Positions 43,317 through 52,312 of a stretch of DNA of 64,000 bases are shown here, one piece after another. The DNA is taken from NCBI GenBank assembly GCA_031550435.1, contig JAVBOO010000022.1, forward strand, positions 48,053-112,052, read 5' to 3'. The stretch's first letter is position 1, and each line of letters starts with the position of its first letter. This DNA comes from JAVBOO01 sp031550435 (GTDB taxonomy: Bacteria; Bacillota; Clostridia; Lachnospirales; WRAX01). The notes under the pieces were generated by a model. It ran no database searches and had not been told where the DNA came from. It saw only the letters and a list, made by a program, of their open reading frames with translations. The translations under genes were made by a program, and so were the position numbers.

Positions 43317-45176
43317 ATGAATATTTTTAGAAAATTGCGCCTTAATCTAAAGTGCGCAACATCGTTCCTGCTCGCCGCGGTTATGGCGTTCGGAATGATT
43401 ACGGTTAAAGCAAGCGCTGAGGAAACCTGGTCACCCTTGCCTTCCGATGCCACTACGGGAAACGTTGTCGCCAAGCTTAATACCCTTTTGGAGCTTGCGA
43501 ATGCGGATATGGAAAAAGCCGAAAACATTTCGATGCCCGAGTTAAACAGCGCTTTAACGGGAGCATACACTTTACTTATCGACGGTGTTTCACTTGGCAA
43601 TATTCCCGGCTTGAAAGAGCAGCTCGAAGGCCAAATTCCGCCTATCCTTCTGGGTATTTTAGCTAACCTGAAGGTTGGAATTCTTCCGGCTGTAGAGACG
43701 GCAAAAACCTTAAAAGTTATTGCGGTACTCGAGTATAATCTTTATCTTGCCCCAACATATAACCAGCTTCATCGAGCGCTTGAAATCGCGGTCGCTGCGG
43801 ATGATTTGGCAAAACTTATCGAGAACGCGGATTTTTCGAATCCGGCTGCTGTTTACCATCTGTTGCTGCAGTTAAACCTTACCTACGCCAAGTTTGATGA
43901 CTTGATTCAAGCAATGCCCGACGAGATTTTGGAGTTGCTTGAGACTTTAGGAGTTATGCCCTCTGTCGGCGGCGCTGTCGGAGATTTGTTTAAAGACAAG
44001 GCAAAATGGGTTGAGTCTATAATCGGCTCTCTTGGTATAAAAGACGACCGTATAAACAATTTCTTAAGACAGGCTCTAACGGAACAGTTCGATAAGCTTC
44101 AAAGCTTCATTGAGAGCGAAACAGACGGATTGACGATTAAAGAGATTTCCGCGAAAATCAGAAAGCTTTTGGATGACACGGCAAAGTTATCGACTGAAAT
44201 AAAGGATGTTATCGACCGTCTTGTTGCAGGCGCAACGCCATACATTGAAGCTTTGAAAGAAATTATCACGATTATCAGTCCCTATATCGAGAATCCTCAG
44301 CTTATCATCGATTTTATCGACCGTTTGATAAGAGATATACCCAATATAACCGTTACGCCGGAGACATTCAAGTTTGACGTTACGGGAGACACCGTTACCG
44401 TTTCGTCTAACTATCTTGATGTTTTTGACAGCATTAACGAACTGCTTGCCTGCGCAAACGGAAAGCTTGACAAATACAAGATTGACCTCGGCTCTCTCGA
44501 ATTAAGCGATTTTATTAAAATTGGGCTGGACGCGAGTGAAGCGGGAAAAGGCTATAACTTTGAATATATCCGCGTTCCGGGTACAAACACAATCAAGATA
44601 AAAGTGTTGAGCACGGTTCCGGTGCAGAGGGCTTCCGGAGAGGCCGGAGAATATCGTGACGTTAAATTTGCGGTTTCTCTTGCCGATGATGTTTATAACT
44701 TCCTTCACAGGGAATTGGGTATAACAAACCCGAACAATGTTCTCGACACACACGAGTTTACTCTTAAGGTTAAGCTGGCGGAAGTTGTCAAAACGAACGA
44801 ACCCGAAGAGTATGACCCGACGACATTCCCGCCGTATTATGAAGAAGACCCCGTGACAAATTCTCCCGCTCCTACAGCTACGCCAACCGCTACTCCTGCA
44901 CCGACAACTGCGCCGGAAACTGCGGTAACACCCGATTTGACGGAGATTCCGACCGAGACGGAGCCTGCGGGACAGAGAGACCAAGGAACGGAAGTGCCGG
45001 CAGAGGTTGTTATCGCTCCTTCGGATCCCGAGGCGCCTCAGGGAGACCCCGGAGTTAAAGACAATCCCAAGACAGGTGATTACACAGTCGTTACAAACAT
45101 CGTTTCTGTGGCGGCTATAGCAGGAATTTTGGCAGTGGTTCTTCTTAGAAAAAAGCAATCGGCAACGGGTAAATAA
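43317..45176 (+). CDS. Sortase-anchored surface protein of unknown function
   Basis: 619 residues from the ATG at 43317 (SD TAAGGAGG). A signal peptide (about 1-35, ending KASA) is followed by a long region of predicted helices (about 40-350) and a mixed region (about 350-500). Then comes a Pro/Thr/Ala-rich wall-spanning stretch (TPTATPAPTTAPE, about 515-560), and a C-terminal sorting signal NPKTGD, hydrophobic helix and basic RKKQ tail (583-619). NPKTG is a known class of sortase motif. No sortase gene is in the window. No enzymatic motif was recognised; adhesion or wall structure is possible. The strong promoter suggests abundant expression. Confidence 0.85.
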   Translation: MNIFRKLRLNLKCATSFLLAAVMAFGMITVKASAEETWSPLPSDATTGNVVAKLNTLLELANADMEKAENISMPELNSALTGAYTLLIDGVSLGNIPGLKEQLEGQIPPILLGILANLKVGILPAVETAKTLKVIAVLEYNLYLAPTYNQLHRALEIAVAADDLAKLIENADFSNPAAVYHLLLQLNLTYAKFDDLIQAMPDEILELLETLGVMPSVGGAVGDLFKDKAKWVESIIGSLGIKDDRINNFLRQALTEQFDKLQSFIESETDGLTIKEISAKIRKLLDDTAKLSTEIKDVIDRLVAGATPYIEALKEIITIISPYIENPQLIIDFIDRLIRDIPNITVTPETFKFDVTGDTVTVSSNYLDVFDSINELLACANGKLDKYKIDLGSLELSDFIKIGLDASEAGKGYNFEYIRVPGTNTIKIKVLSTVPVQRASGEAGEYRDVKFAVSLADDVYNFLHRELGITNPNNVLDTHEFTLKVKLAEVVKTNEPEEYDPTTFPPYYEEDPVTNSPAPTATPTATPAPTTAPETAVTPDLTEIPTETEPAGQRDQGTEVPAEVVIAPSDPEAPQGDPGVKDNPKTGDYTVVTNIVSVAAIAGILAVVLLRKKQSATGK

Positions 45177-45184
45177 TATTTATC

Positions 45185-45306
45185 GGAAGTGTTGAAAATT
45201 GCGCATTCAACCCACTTTAGCGGGTTGAATGCGCGGCGTTCTCCATTAAAAAATGGTGTTTTTCCATTTTCAATGGAAAGCCGCAAGGCGATTTTTCAAC
45301 ATGCCC
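45185..45306 (+). repeat. Repeat R2, copy A
   Basis: 122 bp from GGAAGTGTTGAAAATTGCG to CAATTTTTCAACATGCCC-type end (here GCGATTTTTCAACATGCCC), with imperfect inverted ends and a long inner hairpin. In this copy the first inner hairpin is ATTCAACCC / GGGTTGAAT. Confidence 0.75.
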
Positions 45307-45344
45307 TTATAGGGTTAGCACTGTCAATTCTTAATGCAAAATTT

Positions 45345-45380
45345 AATACCGCGGGGTACTAAACTTCCGCGGTAATACAA
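45345..45380 (+). repeat. R1 end fragment
   Basis: ATACCGCGGGGTACTAAACTTCCGCGGTAATA: an inverted pair of the R1 end sequence TTCCGCGGTAATA. It lies between the surface-protein gene and rho; the rest of 45381-45456 shows only a small GGCG/CGCC hairpin. Confidence 0.45.
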
Positions 45381-45456
45381 TTATTGGCGGAAAGCGCCGA
45401 ATGCGACGTTTTACTTCTGCCGCCCTGCCCGTTTTCCGGTATGATTGCCGTTCTCT

Positions 45457-47157
45457 TTAGTCTCTGTCCTTTGCAAGAGAAGGAACGCTTCTGGCAAACT
45501 CTCTGTTCGTTTTTGACTTTTTCAGCATCTCAAGTACCTGCTCGTTCAAATCGCTGACAGACATATGACTCATGGCCTTTCTGAGCGTATAGAGCGCGTC
45601 CAGCTCTATGGGATGAAGCAGCAGATCCTCGCGTCTCGTGCCGGACTTCAGTATGTCAATCGCGGGGAATATACGCTTTTCGGCCAGTTTCCTGTCCAAA
45701 ACAAGCTCCATGTTTCCCGTACCCTTAAATTCCTCAAATATTATATCGTCCATCCGGCTTCCGGTATCGACTAGCGCGGTTGAAAGCACGGTAAGAGAGC
45801 CGCCGTTTTCAATATTTCTCGCCGCACCGAAGAATTTTTTCGGAATATAAAGCGCGGCCGGGTCGAGTCCGCCCGAAAGAGTTCTCCCGCTGGGGGGTAT
45901 TGTGAGGTTATATGCCCTTGAAAGCCTTGTAATCGAGTCAAGTAATATCACCGTATCTTTACCGGATTCAACGAGTCTTTTCGCGCGCTCCAGCACTGTC
46001 TCGGCAACTTTTTTGTGATGCTCGGGTATTTCATCGAACGTCGAGTATACAACATCGACATGCTCGCCGACTATAGAGCGCTTCATGTCCGTTACTTCTT
46101 CCGGACGCTCGTCTATAAGCAAAACAATCAAATATACTTCGGGATGATTATGAGTTATCGCGTTCGCGATTTTCTTGAGCAGAACGGTTTTTCCTGCCTT
46201 GGGAGGAGCAACGATCATTCCTCTTTGGCCCTTTCCTATCGGTGAGATCAAATCGATAAGCCTTGTTGACAATTCGGCGGTTGAAGTTTCAAGCCCGAGG
46301 CGCTTGTTCGGAAAAACGGGTACGAGGTCTTCGAAATTTGGTCTCTTGTTGTGGTAATACTTGTCCCCGGGTTTATCCCCGTTTATTTCCTTCACGAGTA
46401 TAAGCGCCTGGAATTTCTCGACTTCCTTGGGTATTCTTACGTTTCCGGTAACAAAGTCACCGGTTCTCAAGTTAAACTTCCTGATTTGCGCCGGAGATAC
46501 ATAAATATCCTTCGGACCCGGATAATAATTTTCTCTGCGTAAAAATCCGTAGCCCTCCTGCATTATCTCAAGAACCCCGCCTACTTCGATACCCGAATCC
46601 AGCTGAGTCAAATAGTTTTTGTCCCGGATAAACCTGTTTGGCTGCTCGGCCGCCGCAGGAGCGGCAGTCAACACTTCGGGAACCGGCACAACCGGGGAAG
46701 AACTCTCGGCGGGTAATATAGCCGCTTTTTCTGAAATAACTTCGGGCATGCTGAAATTTTCGTCCGTCAAAATCTCAAGCATCACAAAATCGTCGGGCTG
46801 CTCGGCAGGCGCTTTCGCCTCTTTATGTTCCGGCTTTTCCTCAGTTTTTGCTATGGATTTTACTTCCGGCTTTGCTTCGGAGTTTACTTCACTCTTCACG
46901 GCAGGATAATCCTGTTCGGATTTAACCGTGTTTTCCCGCGCATTATCTTCTTTCACTTTCGGCGGTCTTCCCCTGCGTTTTGGAGATGAGGCGTTGAGTT
47001 TTTGAGCTTCCTCGAGTCTTTTTGCTTCTTCACGTTTTTTTTCTTCTTGGCTGATTAAATCCACAAGCTCCGCTTTTCTGTACTTTTGAATACTTTTTAT
47101 ACCCATGTCCTTTGCCTTATCGCGAAGCTCAAAAAGGGACAATTCCATTAAATCCAT
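45457..47157 (-). CDS. rho: Transcription termination factor Rho
   Basis: 566 residues from the ATG at 47157 (SD GGAGG). Hexameric RNA helicase that ends transcription. N-terminal Rho_N helix domain (LSLFELRDKAKDMGIKS), then an insert of about 130 residues rich in Lys, Glu, Pro and Ala (about 45-175). A cold-shock-type RNA-binding domain follows (GVLEIMQEGYGFLRRENYYPGPKDIYVSP), then the ATPase with P-loop VAPPKAGKTVLLKKIA, LLIDERPEEVTDM and the Q-loop/R-loop region LSGGLDPAALYIPKKFFGAARN. The extended N-terminus is seen in other Gram-positive Rho proteins. Single gene. Confidence 0.96.
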   Translation of the reverse strand: MDLMELSLFELRDKAKDMGIKSIQKYRKAELVDLISQEEKKREEAKRLEEAQKLNASSPKRRGRPPKVKEDNARENTVKSEQDYPAVKSEVNSEAKPEVKSIAKTEEKPEHKEAKAPAEQPDDFVMLEILTDENFSMPEVISEKAAILPAESSSPVVPVPEVLTAAPAAAEQPNRFIRDKNYLTQLDSGIEVGGVLEIMQEGYGFLRRENYYPGPKDIYVSPAQIRKFNLRTGDFVTGNVRIPKEVEKFQALILVKEINGDKPGDKYYHNKRPNFEDLVPVFPNKRLGLETSTAELSTRLIDLISPIGKGQRGMIVAPPKAGKTVLLKKIANAITHNHPEVYLIVLLIDERPEEVTDMKRSIVGEHVDVVYSTFDEIPEHHKKVAETVLERAKRLVESGKDTVILLDSITRLSRAYNLTIPPSGRTLSGGLDPAALYIPKKFFGAARNIENGGSLTVLSTALVDTGSRMDDIIFEEFKGTGNMELVLDRKLAEKRIFPAIDILKSGTRREDLLLHPIELDALYTLRKAMSHMSVSDLNEQVLEMLKKSKTNREFARSVPSLAKDRD

Positions 47158-47230
47158 TGTTTCCTCCATTAATCCTTGGCATATTGCAGAAAAGAAAAAA
47201 TACCCCCGTTGTAAAACCCTTACATTTTTG

Positions 47231-47361
47231 TATATTACTTCGGCAGCAAAATATAGGAAAACGTCATATTTTGTTGTTCCTCACTAAGACGCAGATATGC
47301 GTCTGCACAGCCCAAGTAACCGCGTAAGTATTTATGCGGTATTTAACTTCCGCGGTAATAG
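47231..47361 (+). repeat. Repeat R1 copy with shortened centre
   Basis: Starts TATTACTTCGGCAGCAAAATATAGG and ends TATTTAACTTCCGCGGTAATA. The central palindrome is reduced to AGACGCAGATATGCGTCT, about 30 bp less than in the full copies. It lies upstream of rho. Confidence 0.65.
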
Positions 47362-47424
47362 CACCGTTAAGTTAAGTATTCTATTCTCTCCGCTTTATAT
47401 TTTTTATATTATAAGCGATACTGA

Positions 47425-47575
47425 GTAAGTGCTGATTTAATCGAACGGTTGCGCCCACAAGGGACAACCGCAAGCATCCCGCTCCGCACAAAGGCCGTAT
47501 AACGGCCGCTTAGGACGAGGATGCGCGGATTAAATCAGCCGAGTATCTGTACAAAGTCAATTAATCATCGTTTAC
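47425..47575 (+). repeat. Repeat R3, long copy
   Basis: 151 bp from GTAAGTGCTGATTTAATCGA to GTCAATTAATCATCGTTTAC, with the hairpin CGGTTG-CGCCCACAAGGGA-CAACCG. Compared with the compact copy at 38662-38741 it holds about 70 extra bases (palindrome GGCCGTATAACGGCC inside). Confidence 0.6.
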
Positions 47576-47666
47576 TTAATTTTTCTCCGGTGAAATTTTG
47601 TTTAGACGGCAATCAAACCGCAGCAGGGTGTAATAACAGTTTGCCGGAATAATGGGATGATATCTC

Positions 47667-47696
47667 AAGAAGAATGTATGCGCTTGCATCAACGGC
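47667..47696. other. Isolated hairpin
   Basis: TATGCGCTTGC / GCAAGCGCATA with a short loop, about 210 bp beyond the LysM gene stop. No clear T tract, so a terminator role is doubtful. The rest of 47577-47824 shows no gene. Confidence 0.4.
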
Positions 47697-47824
47697 AAGC
47701 GCATACCTTAAAATTAAGTCGTGTTTGAAAAATAGTTTCCCTATGAAAAATCCCTCACAGTCCGGGTTTCAAAACACTCACCGGCCTGCCATTGAGCCCC
47801 CGATTAAACCATGCGATTTAATCA

Positions 47825-47896
47825 CCCCTTATACCGGCCCTGCGGGCCTAGGGGGGGAATTGAGGCGACAAGTCTAACGAATGTAATTGTTGCCCC
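47825..47896 (+). repeat. Repeat R4, second copy
   Basis: CCCCTTATACCGGCCCTG...TAGGGGGGG followed by AATTGAGGCGACAAGTCTAACGAATG and TAATTGTTGCCCC; it matches the reverse complement of the 446-521 element. Here it is not inside R1. Confidence 0.55.
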
Positions 47897-47904
47897 GATA
47901 ACTT

Positions 47905-48903
47905 CTATTTCGGCGGTATAACAAGCTCCATGCCGATTTTAAGCGTCGATCCGTCTTTTAATCCGTTTGCGTTACCGATTTTTTCCCAGAGAGACCCGTC
48001 TCCGTATACTTTTGCGGCAATACTCCAAAGCGTGTCCTTTTCCTGAACGGTATATTTTGTGGAACCTGTCGGAGACGATGGCGGATTGGTCGTCGTGCCG
48101 GCGCCGGAAGGCGGCGGCGTTGTTTGGGTGTCTGAGCCGGCAGTATTCGTGCCTGACGCGGATGAGGTATATGTGCTCAGTTGAGCTTTTAGGTCTTCGT
48201 TCTCGGTTTCCGCCTGACTCAATTTACCTGCGAGATTGTCAACCTCTATCTGCAGCGCATTGTACTGCTTGCTCTCTTTTTCCTGCTCCTCGATTTTCTT
48301 GTTTGCCAAACTCAGCTTATGATTTGCGGACGACAGGTTAATCGCGAGAGCGGCAATTATGATTAACAGTACGGCAACACCGAGTATTACGATATAGCGT
48401 ATATTTGAGATTACGGTATCAAGCAGTGAGCCGTCGGCGTAGCTCGTGCGCTTTGTTTCGTAAAAACTGTCTTTATCGGCGGATTCGCCGCTTTTTTTAT
48501 GGTAAATTGTCGCTGTGGTGCTGTCAGCTCTGGAGCTTAAGGTAACCGATGTCTTGCGAGGTGTGTGACTGCCGAGTTTTTCTTTTTCTTCTTCGGTTAC
48601 TCCCGATTTTTTCGTCTTCGCTGTATCAAACCTAGAATAGCTGTTCATATATTCTATGTAATCAACGTCCTCCGCGGAGCCGATGGAAGGAGTTTTTCCT
48701 GTTTTGCCTGATTTTTCCGAAGGCTTCTCCGCTTCGGGATATGCGGTGTCGTCATCTTCATAACCCTTGAACAAAGCCCCCACGGCTTCTTTCGACATGT
48801 CTTCCGAATAATAGCTGGCTACTTCTTTTGCCATTCTCGCCGTATCGGATCCGACTGCCGGAGCATGTTTTTCAGGCGCAGAGTAAGTTTTTTTCTTGCT
48901 CAA
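47905..48903 (-). CDS. Membrane-anchored LysM protein with coiled coil
   Basis: 332 residues. A charged cytoplasmic part (about 1-170) is followed by one membrane helix (about 172-196, IVILGVAVLLIIIAALAI), a coiled coil (about 198-245, heptads with NKKIEEQEKESKQ and LSQAETENEDLKAQL) and a Ser/Thr/Gly/Pro linker. A C-terminal LysM domain ends the protein (about 283-330, KYTVQEKDTLWSIAAKVYGD...LKIGMELVIPPK). LysM binds peptidoglycan, so the protein probably links membrane to wall. The layout resembles division- or spore-cortex-associated LysM proteins, but no specific family was recognised. Confidence 0.85.
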   Translation of the reverse strand: MSKKKTYSAPEKHAPAVGSDTARMAKEVASYYSEDMSKEAVGALFKGYEDDDTAYPEAEKPSEKSGKTGKTPSIGSAEDVDYIEYMNSYSRFDTAKTKKSGVTEEEKEKLGSHTPRKTSVTLSSRADSTTATIYHKKSGESADKDSFYETKRTSYADGSLLDTVISNIRYIVILGVAVLLIIIAALAINLSSANHKLSLANKKIEEQEKESKQYNALQIEVDNLAGKLSQAETENEDLKAQLSTYTSSASGTNTAGSDTQTTPPPSGAGTTTNPPSSPTGSTKYTVQEKDTLWSIAAKVYGDGSLWEKIGNANGLKDGSTLKIGMELVIPPK

Positions 48904-49235
48904 TTTTATACCTCCCGATATAGTTTTAATTTATCAAAACATGGGGAAAACCTGAATTATTAAATACAAAATTATTCCAATTTTCGACGTGATGATTCAT
49001 GATAGGCTTGCGATATCTGCATTATTGATCCACCGGGTTTTGAACCCAGGCAAACAGCCGCGCTTATCCGTCTGCTTTGTCTGCCTATACGAACGCAATA
49101 ATTGTAATTTTTTTTTCGACTTATGTCAACCTTTTTATCGCAGTTTCGGCAAGTTTCAAGTTTTGGATATGTTTACCCCAAAGTCTGACATGATTCATGC
49201 GAAACTTTTCGACACGTTGATCCGATATATAAGTA

Positions 49236-49275
49236 AGAAGTGTTGAAACTCGCGCTCGAAGCTCGCAATATTTTT
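49236..49275 (+). repeat. Degenerate R2 copy upstream of mecA
   Basis: GAAGTGTTGAAACTCGCGCT followed by CGAAGCTCGCAATATTTTTT keeps both R2 ends but has lost the middle. The remaining gap 48904-49457 also contains A/T-rich sequence and the mecA promoter; no gene was seen. Confidence 0.45.
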
Positions 49276-49327
49276 TTACCCGGCAGAATTTTAACCCACA
49301 GAAAACGTATAATACATTAATAACCTA

Positions 49328-49356
49328 TTTACATATCGCCGATAATGAACTATACT
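49328..49356 (+). promoter_or_regulatory. Likely mecA promoter
   Basis: TTTACA (49328-49333), 17-bp spacer, TATACT (49351-49356), about 100 bp before the mecA ATG. Confidence 0.6.
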
Positions 49357-49457
49357 TAAACATGAACCTAATTTTTACAATCGGCCGGACTAATTAACTT
49401 GTATGAGCTTATTTAAGGAATTCCTCATAGATATAAACAGCAAACGGGGGTGAGCTT

Positions 49458-50105
49458 ATGAAGATTGAGAGAATAAACGAGAATCAGATAAAGATAATAC
49501 TTAGCAGAGCCGACCTTGCGGCAAGAAACCTTAACATTAATGAATTGGCATACAGCAACGAAAAAATGCAGTCTCTTTTCCGCGAAATGATGGAGCAGGC
49601 ATTTATCGAGCACAGCTTTAAACCCGAGAACAACACTTCTTTGATGATCGAAGCGGCAATGTTGTCACCGGACAGTATTATGATTATAGTAACAAAGGTC
49701 AGCAGTTCCGAAGAACATCCCGAATTTCTAAACCTTATCCCTAAGACAAAAGAGGATCGGATGTTCAGAAAGAAACCCATTGTTGATATATCTACACCTG
49801 CTCCGATGAAAAACGAAGGTATTCAGATGTACGCCTTTATGGGAATCGACGATATCGCAAGCGCAAGCGTAAGGTTAATCGGCAGAATGACCGGCGACAA
49901 CAGGCTTTACAAACTGACGGATAAATACTTTTTGGTGCTTGACATCGAAAACGATGACAGCCATATCAGCGCGGAGGGAATTGACAATATCCTCGGGGAA
50001 TACGGTGCCCGTCAGTACAGCTCGATGATTTCCGAGTCATACCTGAAAGAGCACGGCGAGATAATTATCGGCGAAGCCGCGATTGCGAAACTGGCAAGAA
50101 TATAA
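49458..50105 (+). CDS. mecA: MecA-family adaptor protein
   Basis: 215 residues. Adaptor that delivers proteins to the ClpC unfoldase for degradation. N-terminal domain starts MKIERINENQIKIILSRADL and contains NINELAYSNEKMQSLFREMMEQA, which matches the MecA start. The C-terminal domain (about 120-215, YAFMGIDDIASASVRL, YKLTDKYFLVLDI, SESYLKEHGEIIIGEAAIAKLARI) is the ClpC-binding half. ATG with SD GGGGGTGA. Convergent with groEL through a shared terminator. Confidence 0.9.
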   Translation: MKIERINENQIKIILSRADLAARNLNINELAYSNEKMQSLFREMMEQAFIEHSFKPENNTSLMIEAAMLSPDSIMIIVTKVSSSEEHPEFLNLIPKTKEDRMFRKKPIVDISTPAPMKNEGIQMYAFMGIDDIASASVRLIGRMTGDNRLYKLTDKYFLVLDIENDDSHISAEGIDNILGEYGARQYSSMISESYLKEHGEIIIGEAAIAKLARI

Positions 50106-50128
50106 AGATTGTTTGAGAAATCAACTCG

Positions 50129-50165
50129 AAAAAATCCCGGCCGGGTAAACCGGCCGGGATTTTTG
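50129..50165. terminator. Bidirectional terminator between mecA and groEL
   Basis: A perfect stem AAAATCCCGGCCGG / CCGGCCGGGATTTT with loop GTAAA, giving a U tract on both strands. Confidence 0.9.
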
Positions 50166-50191
50166 GCGTATTAAACTTTATTTACTGTATA

Positions 50192-51811
50192 TTACATCAT
50201 TCCCATTCCGCCTCCGGCGGGCATAGGAGGTTCGGGTTCTTTGATTTCGGCAACGACTACTTCTGTTGTAAGGAAGCTGGAAGCAACAGATGTCGCGTTT
50301 TGAAGAGCGGAACGAGCAACCTTTGTCGGGTCGATAATTCCGACTTTAACCATATCTACATACTTTTCGGTAAGAACGTCAAAGCCGAAACCGGGTTTCG
50401 AATCCTTTACCTTGTTAACGATTACGCTGCCTTCAAGGCCTGCGTTAATAACTATCTGGCGAAGAGGAGCCTCAAGAGACTTAAGAACAATCTCCGCGCC
50501 GGTTTTTTCGTCTCCCTCAAGCTTTTCGGCAACATCCGATACTTTCTTGCTGGAGTGAATATAAGCAGAACCGCCGCCCGAGATGATTCCTTCTTCAACA
50601 GCCGCGCGTGTTGCCGCGAGAGCGTCTTCCATACGAAGTTTCTTCTCTTTGAGCTCTGTTTCCGTAGCTGCGCCGACTTTGATAACGGCTACGCCGCCCG
50701 AAAGCTTTGCAAGTCTTTCCTGTAATTTTTCTTTATCGAACTCCGATGTTGTTTCGGCAACCTGAGCTTTGATTTGCGCAACGCGCGCCGCAATCTCCTC
50801 TTTGTTTCCGGCACCGTCAACAAGGATGGTGTTTTCTTTTTCAACTCTGACCGTTTTTGCGCGTCCGAGCATTTCAACCGTGGCGTCTTTGAGGTCGAGG
50901 CCGAGTTCGTCGGCAATAACCTGTCCGCCGGTAAGTATAGCGATGTCTTCAAGCATTGCTTTCTTTCTGTCGCCGAAGCCGGGAGCCTTGACCGCCACGC
51001 AGACAAACGTTCCTCTGAGCTTGTTGACGATAAGCGTTGAAAGAGCCTCACCCTCAACGTCGTCCGCAATGATAAGAAGCTTTGCGCCCGATTTAACGAT
51101 TTGCTCGAGCAGCGGAAGTATATCTTGAATGTTTGAGATTTTTTTGTCGGTTATAAGAATATAGGGGTCATCGAGCACTGCTATCATTTTTTCCATGTCT
51201 GTAGCCATATAAGCCGAGAGGTAGCCCCTGTCGAACTGCATACCTTCGACAAGCTCAAGCTCCGTTTTCATGGTCTTAGACTCTTCAACCGTTATAACTC
51301 CGTCGTTTGAAACCTTTTCCATAGCATCGGCAATGATTGTTCCGACTTCGTCGTCACCTGCGGAAATAGCGGCAACCTTAGCTATATGGTTCTTTCCGTC
51401 TACAGTCTTTGACATGCCTTTCACGGCTTCGACCGCAGCTTCCGTAGCCTTGTGCATACCTTTTCTCAATATGATAGGGTTTGCGCCTGCGGCGATGTTT
51501 TTGAGCCCTTCTCTGATCATTGCCTGTGCAAGAACAGTCGCTGTTGTTGTTCCGTCACCGGCAACGTCGTTTGTCTTTGTCGCGACTTCCTTAACTATTT
51601 GCGCGCCCATGTTTTCGAAAGCATCTTCAAGCTCAATCTCTTTGGCGATTGTAACACCGTCGTTTGTTATAAGCGGAAGACCATATTTTTTATCAAGAAC
51701 AACGTTTCTGCCTTTGGGTCCGAGCGTTACTTTTACTGTATCTGAAAGCTTGTTTACGCCGGCCTCGAGCGCTGTTCTGGCTTCAAGACCGAATTTTAAT
51801 TGTTTAGCCAT
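50192..51811 (-). CDS. groEL: Chaperonin GroEL
   Basis: 539 residues, full length. Double-ring ATP-driven folding machine. Visible: KFGLEARTALEAGVNKLSDTV, TLGPKGRNVVLDKKYG, the ATP-binding AGDGTTTATVLAQAM, the DFVLDEL-like apical region and the family signature AAVEEGIISGGG. The C-terminal Gly-Met tail PAGGGMGMM is present. ATG; 10 bp after groES, one operon controlled by the upstream CIRCE element. Confidence 0.98.
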   Translation of the reverse strand: MAKQLKFGLEARTALEAGVNKLSDTVKVTLGPKGRNVVLDKKYGLPLITNDGVTIAKEIELEDAFENMGAQIVKEVATKTNDVAGDGTTTATVLAQAMIREGLKNIAAGANPIILRKGMHKATEAAVEAVKGMSKTVDGKNHIAKVAAISAGDDEVGTIIADAMEKVSNDGVITVEESKTMKTELELVEGMQFDRGYLSAYMATDMEKMIAVLDDPYILITDKKISNIQDILPLLEQIVKSGAKLLIIADDVEGEALSTLIVNKLRGTFVCVAVKAPGFGDRKKAMLEDIAILTGGQVIADELGLDLKDATVEMLGRAKTVRVEKENTILVDGAGNKEEIAARVAQIKAQVAETTSEFDKEKLQERLAKLSGGVAVIKVGAATETELKEKKLRMEDALAATRAAVEEGIISGGGSAYIHSSKKVSDVAEKLEGDEKTGAEIVLKSLEAPLRQIVINAGLEGSVIVNKVKDSKPGFGFDVLTEKYVDMVKVGIIDPTKVARSALQNATSVASSFLTTEVVVAEIKEPEPPMPAGGGMGMM

Positions 51812-51821
51812 TTTAATCCTC

Positions 51822-52109
51822 CTATTTCTCTACGATTGCGACTATATCGCTCTGTCTGACAATTATGAACTCTTCGTCGTTAAGCTTGACTTCCGTTCCG
51901 GCGTATTTCGAATAAATAACCTTATCGCCTATTCTAACTTCCATCTTAACTTCCTTGCCGTCAACAATCCCGCCGGGACCGACAGCAACTACTTCGGCTT
52001 CCTGCGGCTTTTCTTTTGCCGCGCCGGGAAGAACTATACCGGACTTTGTTTTTTCCTCTGCCTCAAGCTGTTTAAGAACGACTCTGTCGCATAAAGGTTT
52101 TAGCTTCAT
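51822..52109 (-). CDS. groES: Co-chaperonin GroES
   Basis: 95 residues from the ATG at 52109 (SD GGGAGGT). Caps GroEL. Start MKLKPLCDRVVLKQLEAEEKTKSGI, the mobile loop GIVLPGAAKEKPQEAEV and GDKVIYSKYAGTEVKLNDEE are typical. An in-frame extension upstream would run into the CIRCE operator and is not used. Confidence 0.97.
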   Translation of the reverse strand: MKLKPLCDRVVLKQLEAEEKTKSGIVLPGAAKEKPQEAEVVAVGPGGIVDGKEVKMEVRIGDKVIYSKYAGTEVKLNDEEFIIVRQSDIVAIVEK

Positions 52110-52141
52110 AAAAAGACCTCCCGAATTTTTTCTTTTCGTTG

Positions 52142-52168
52142 TTAGCACTCGTTCGTTGCGAGTGCTAA
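52142..52168. promoter_or_regulatory. CIRCE operator
   Basis: Perfect TTAGCACTC-N9-GAGTGCTAA 33 bp before the groES ATG. This is the binding site of the heat-shock repressor HrcA. The hrcA gene is not in the window. Confidence 0.97.
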
Positions 52169-52312
52169 ATCCGTTAATATAATAATTTATCGCAACTGTT
52201 TATGCAAGCAGTATATGCGGCTTGTTATCGTCAAATTCCGCGCTCCAAACAAAATAGCTATGGTTTTTGCTATCGTTTCTCGTTGTATCTCGTTGTTTCT
52301 CCGAATTGCTCG

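Noticed and set aside
47667..47696. Terminator for the LysM gene
   Set aside because: Hairpin is too far (about 210 bp) and lacks a T tract; kept only as an isolated hairpin.
49000..49130. Possible tRNA or structured RNA upstream of mecA
   Set aside because: GGGTTTTGAACCC-like pairing exists but no cloverleaf, acceptor stem or T loop could be built.
51270..52094. 274-residue plus-strand frame across groEL and groES
   Set aside because: Antisense to two conserved chaperonin genes.
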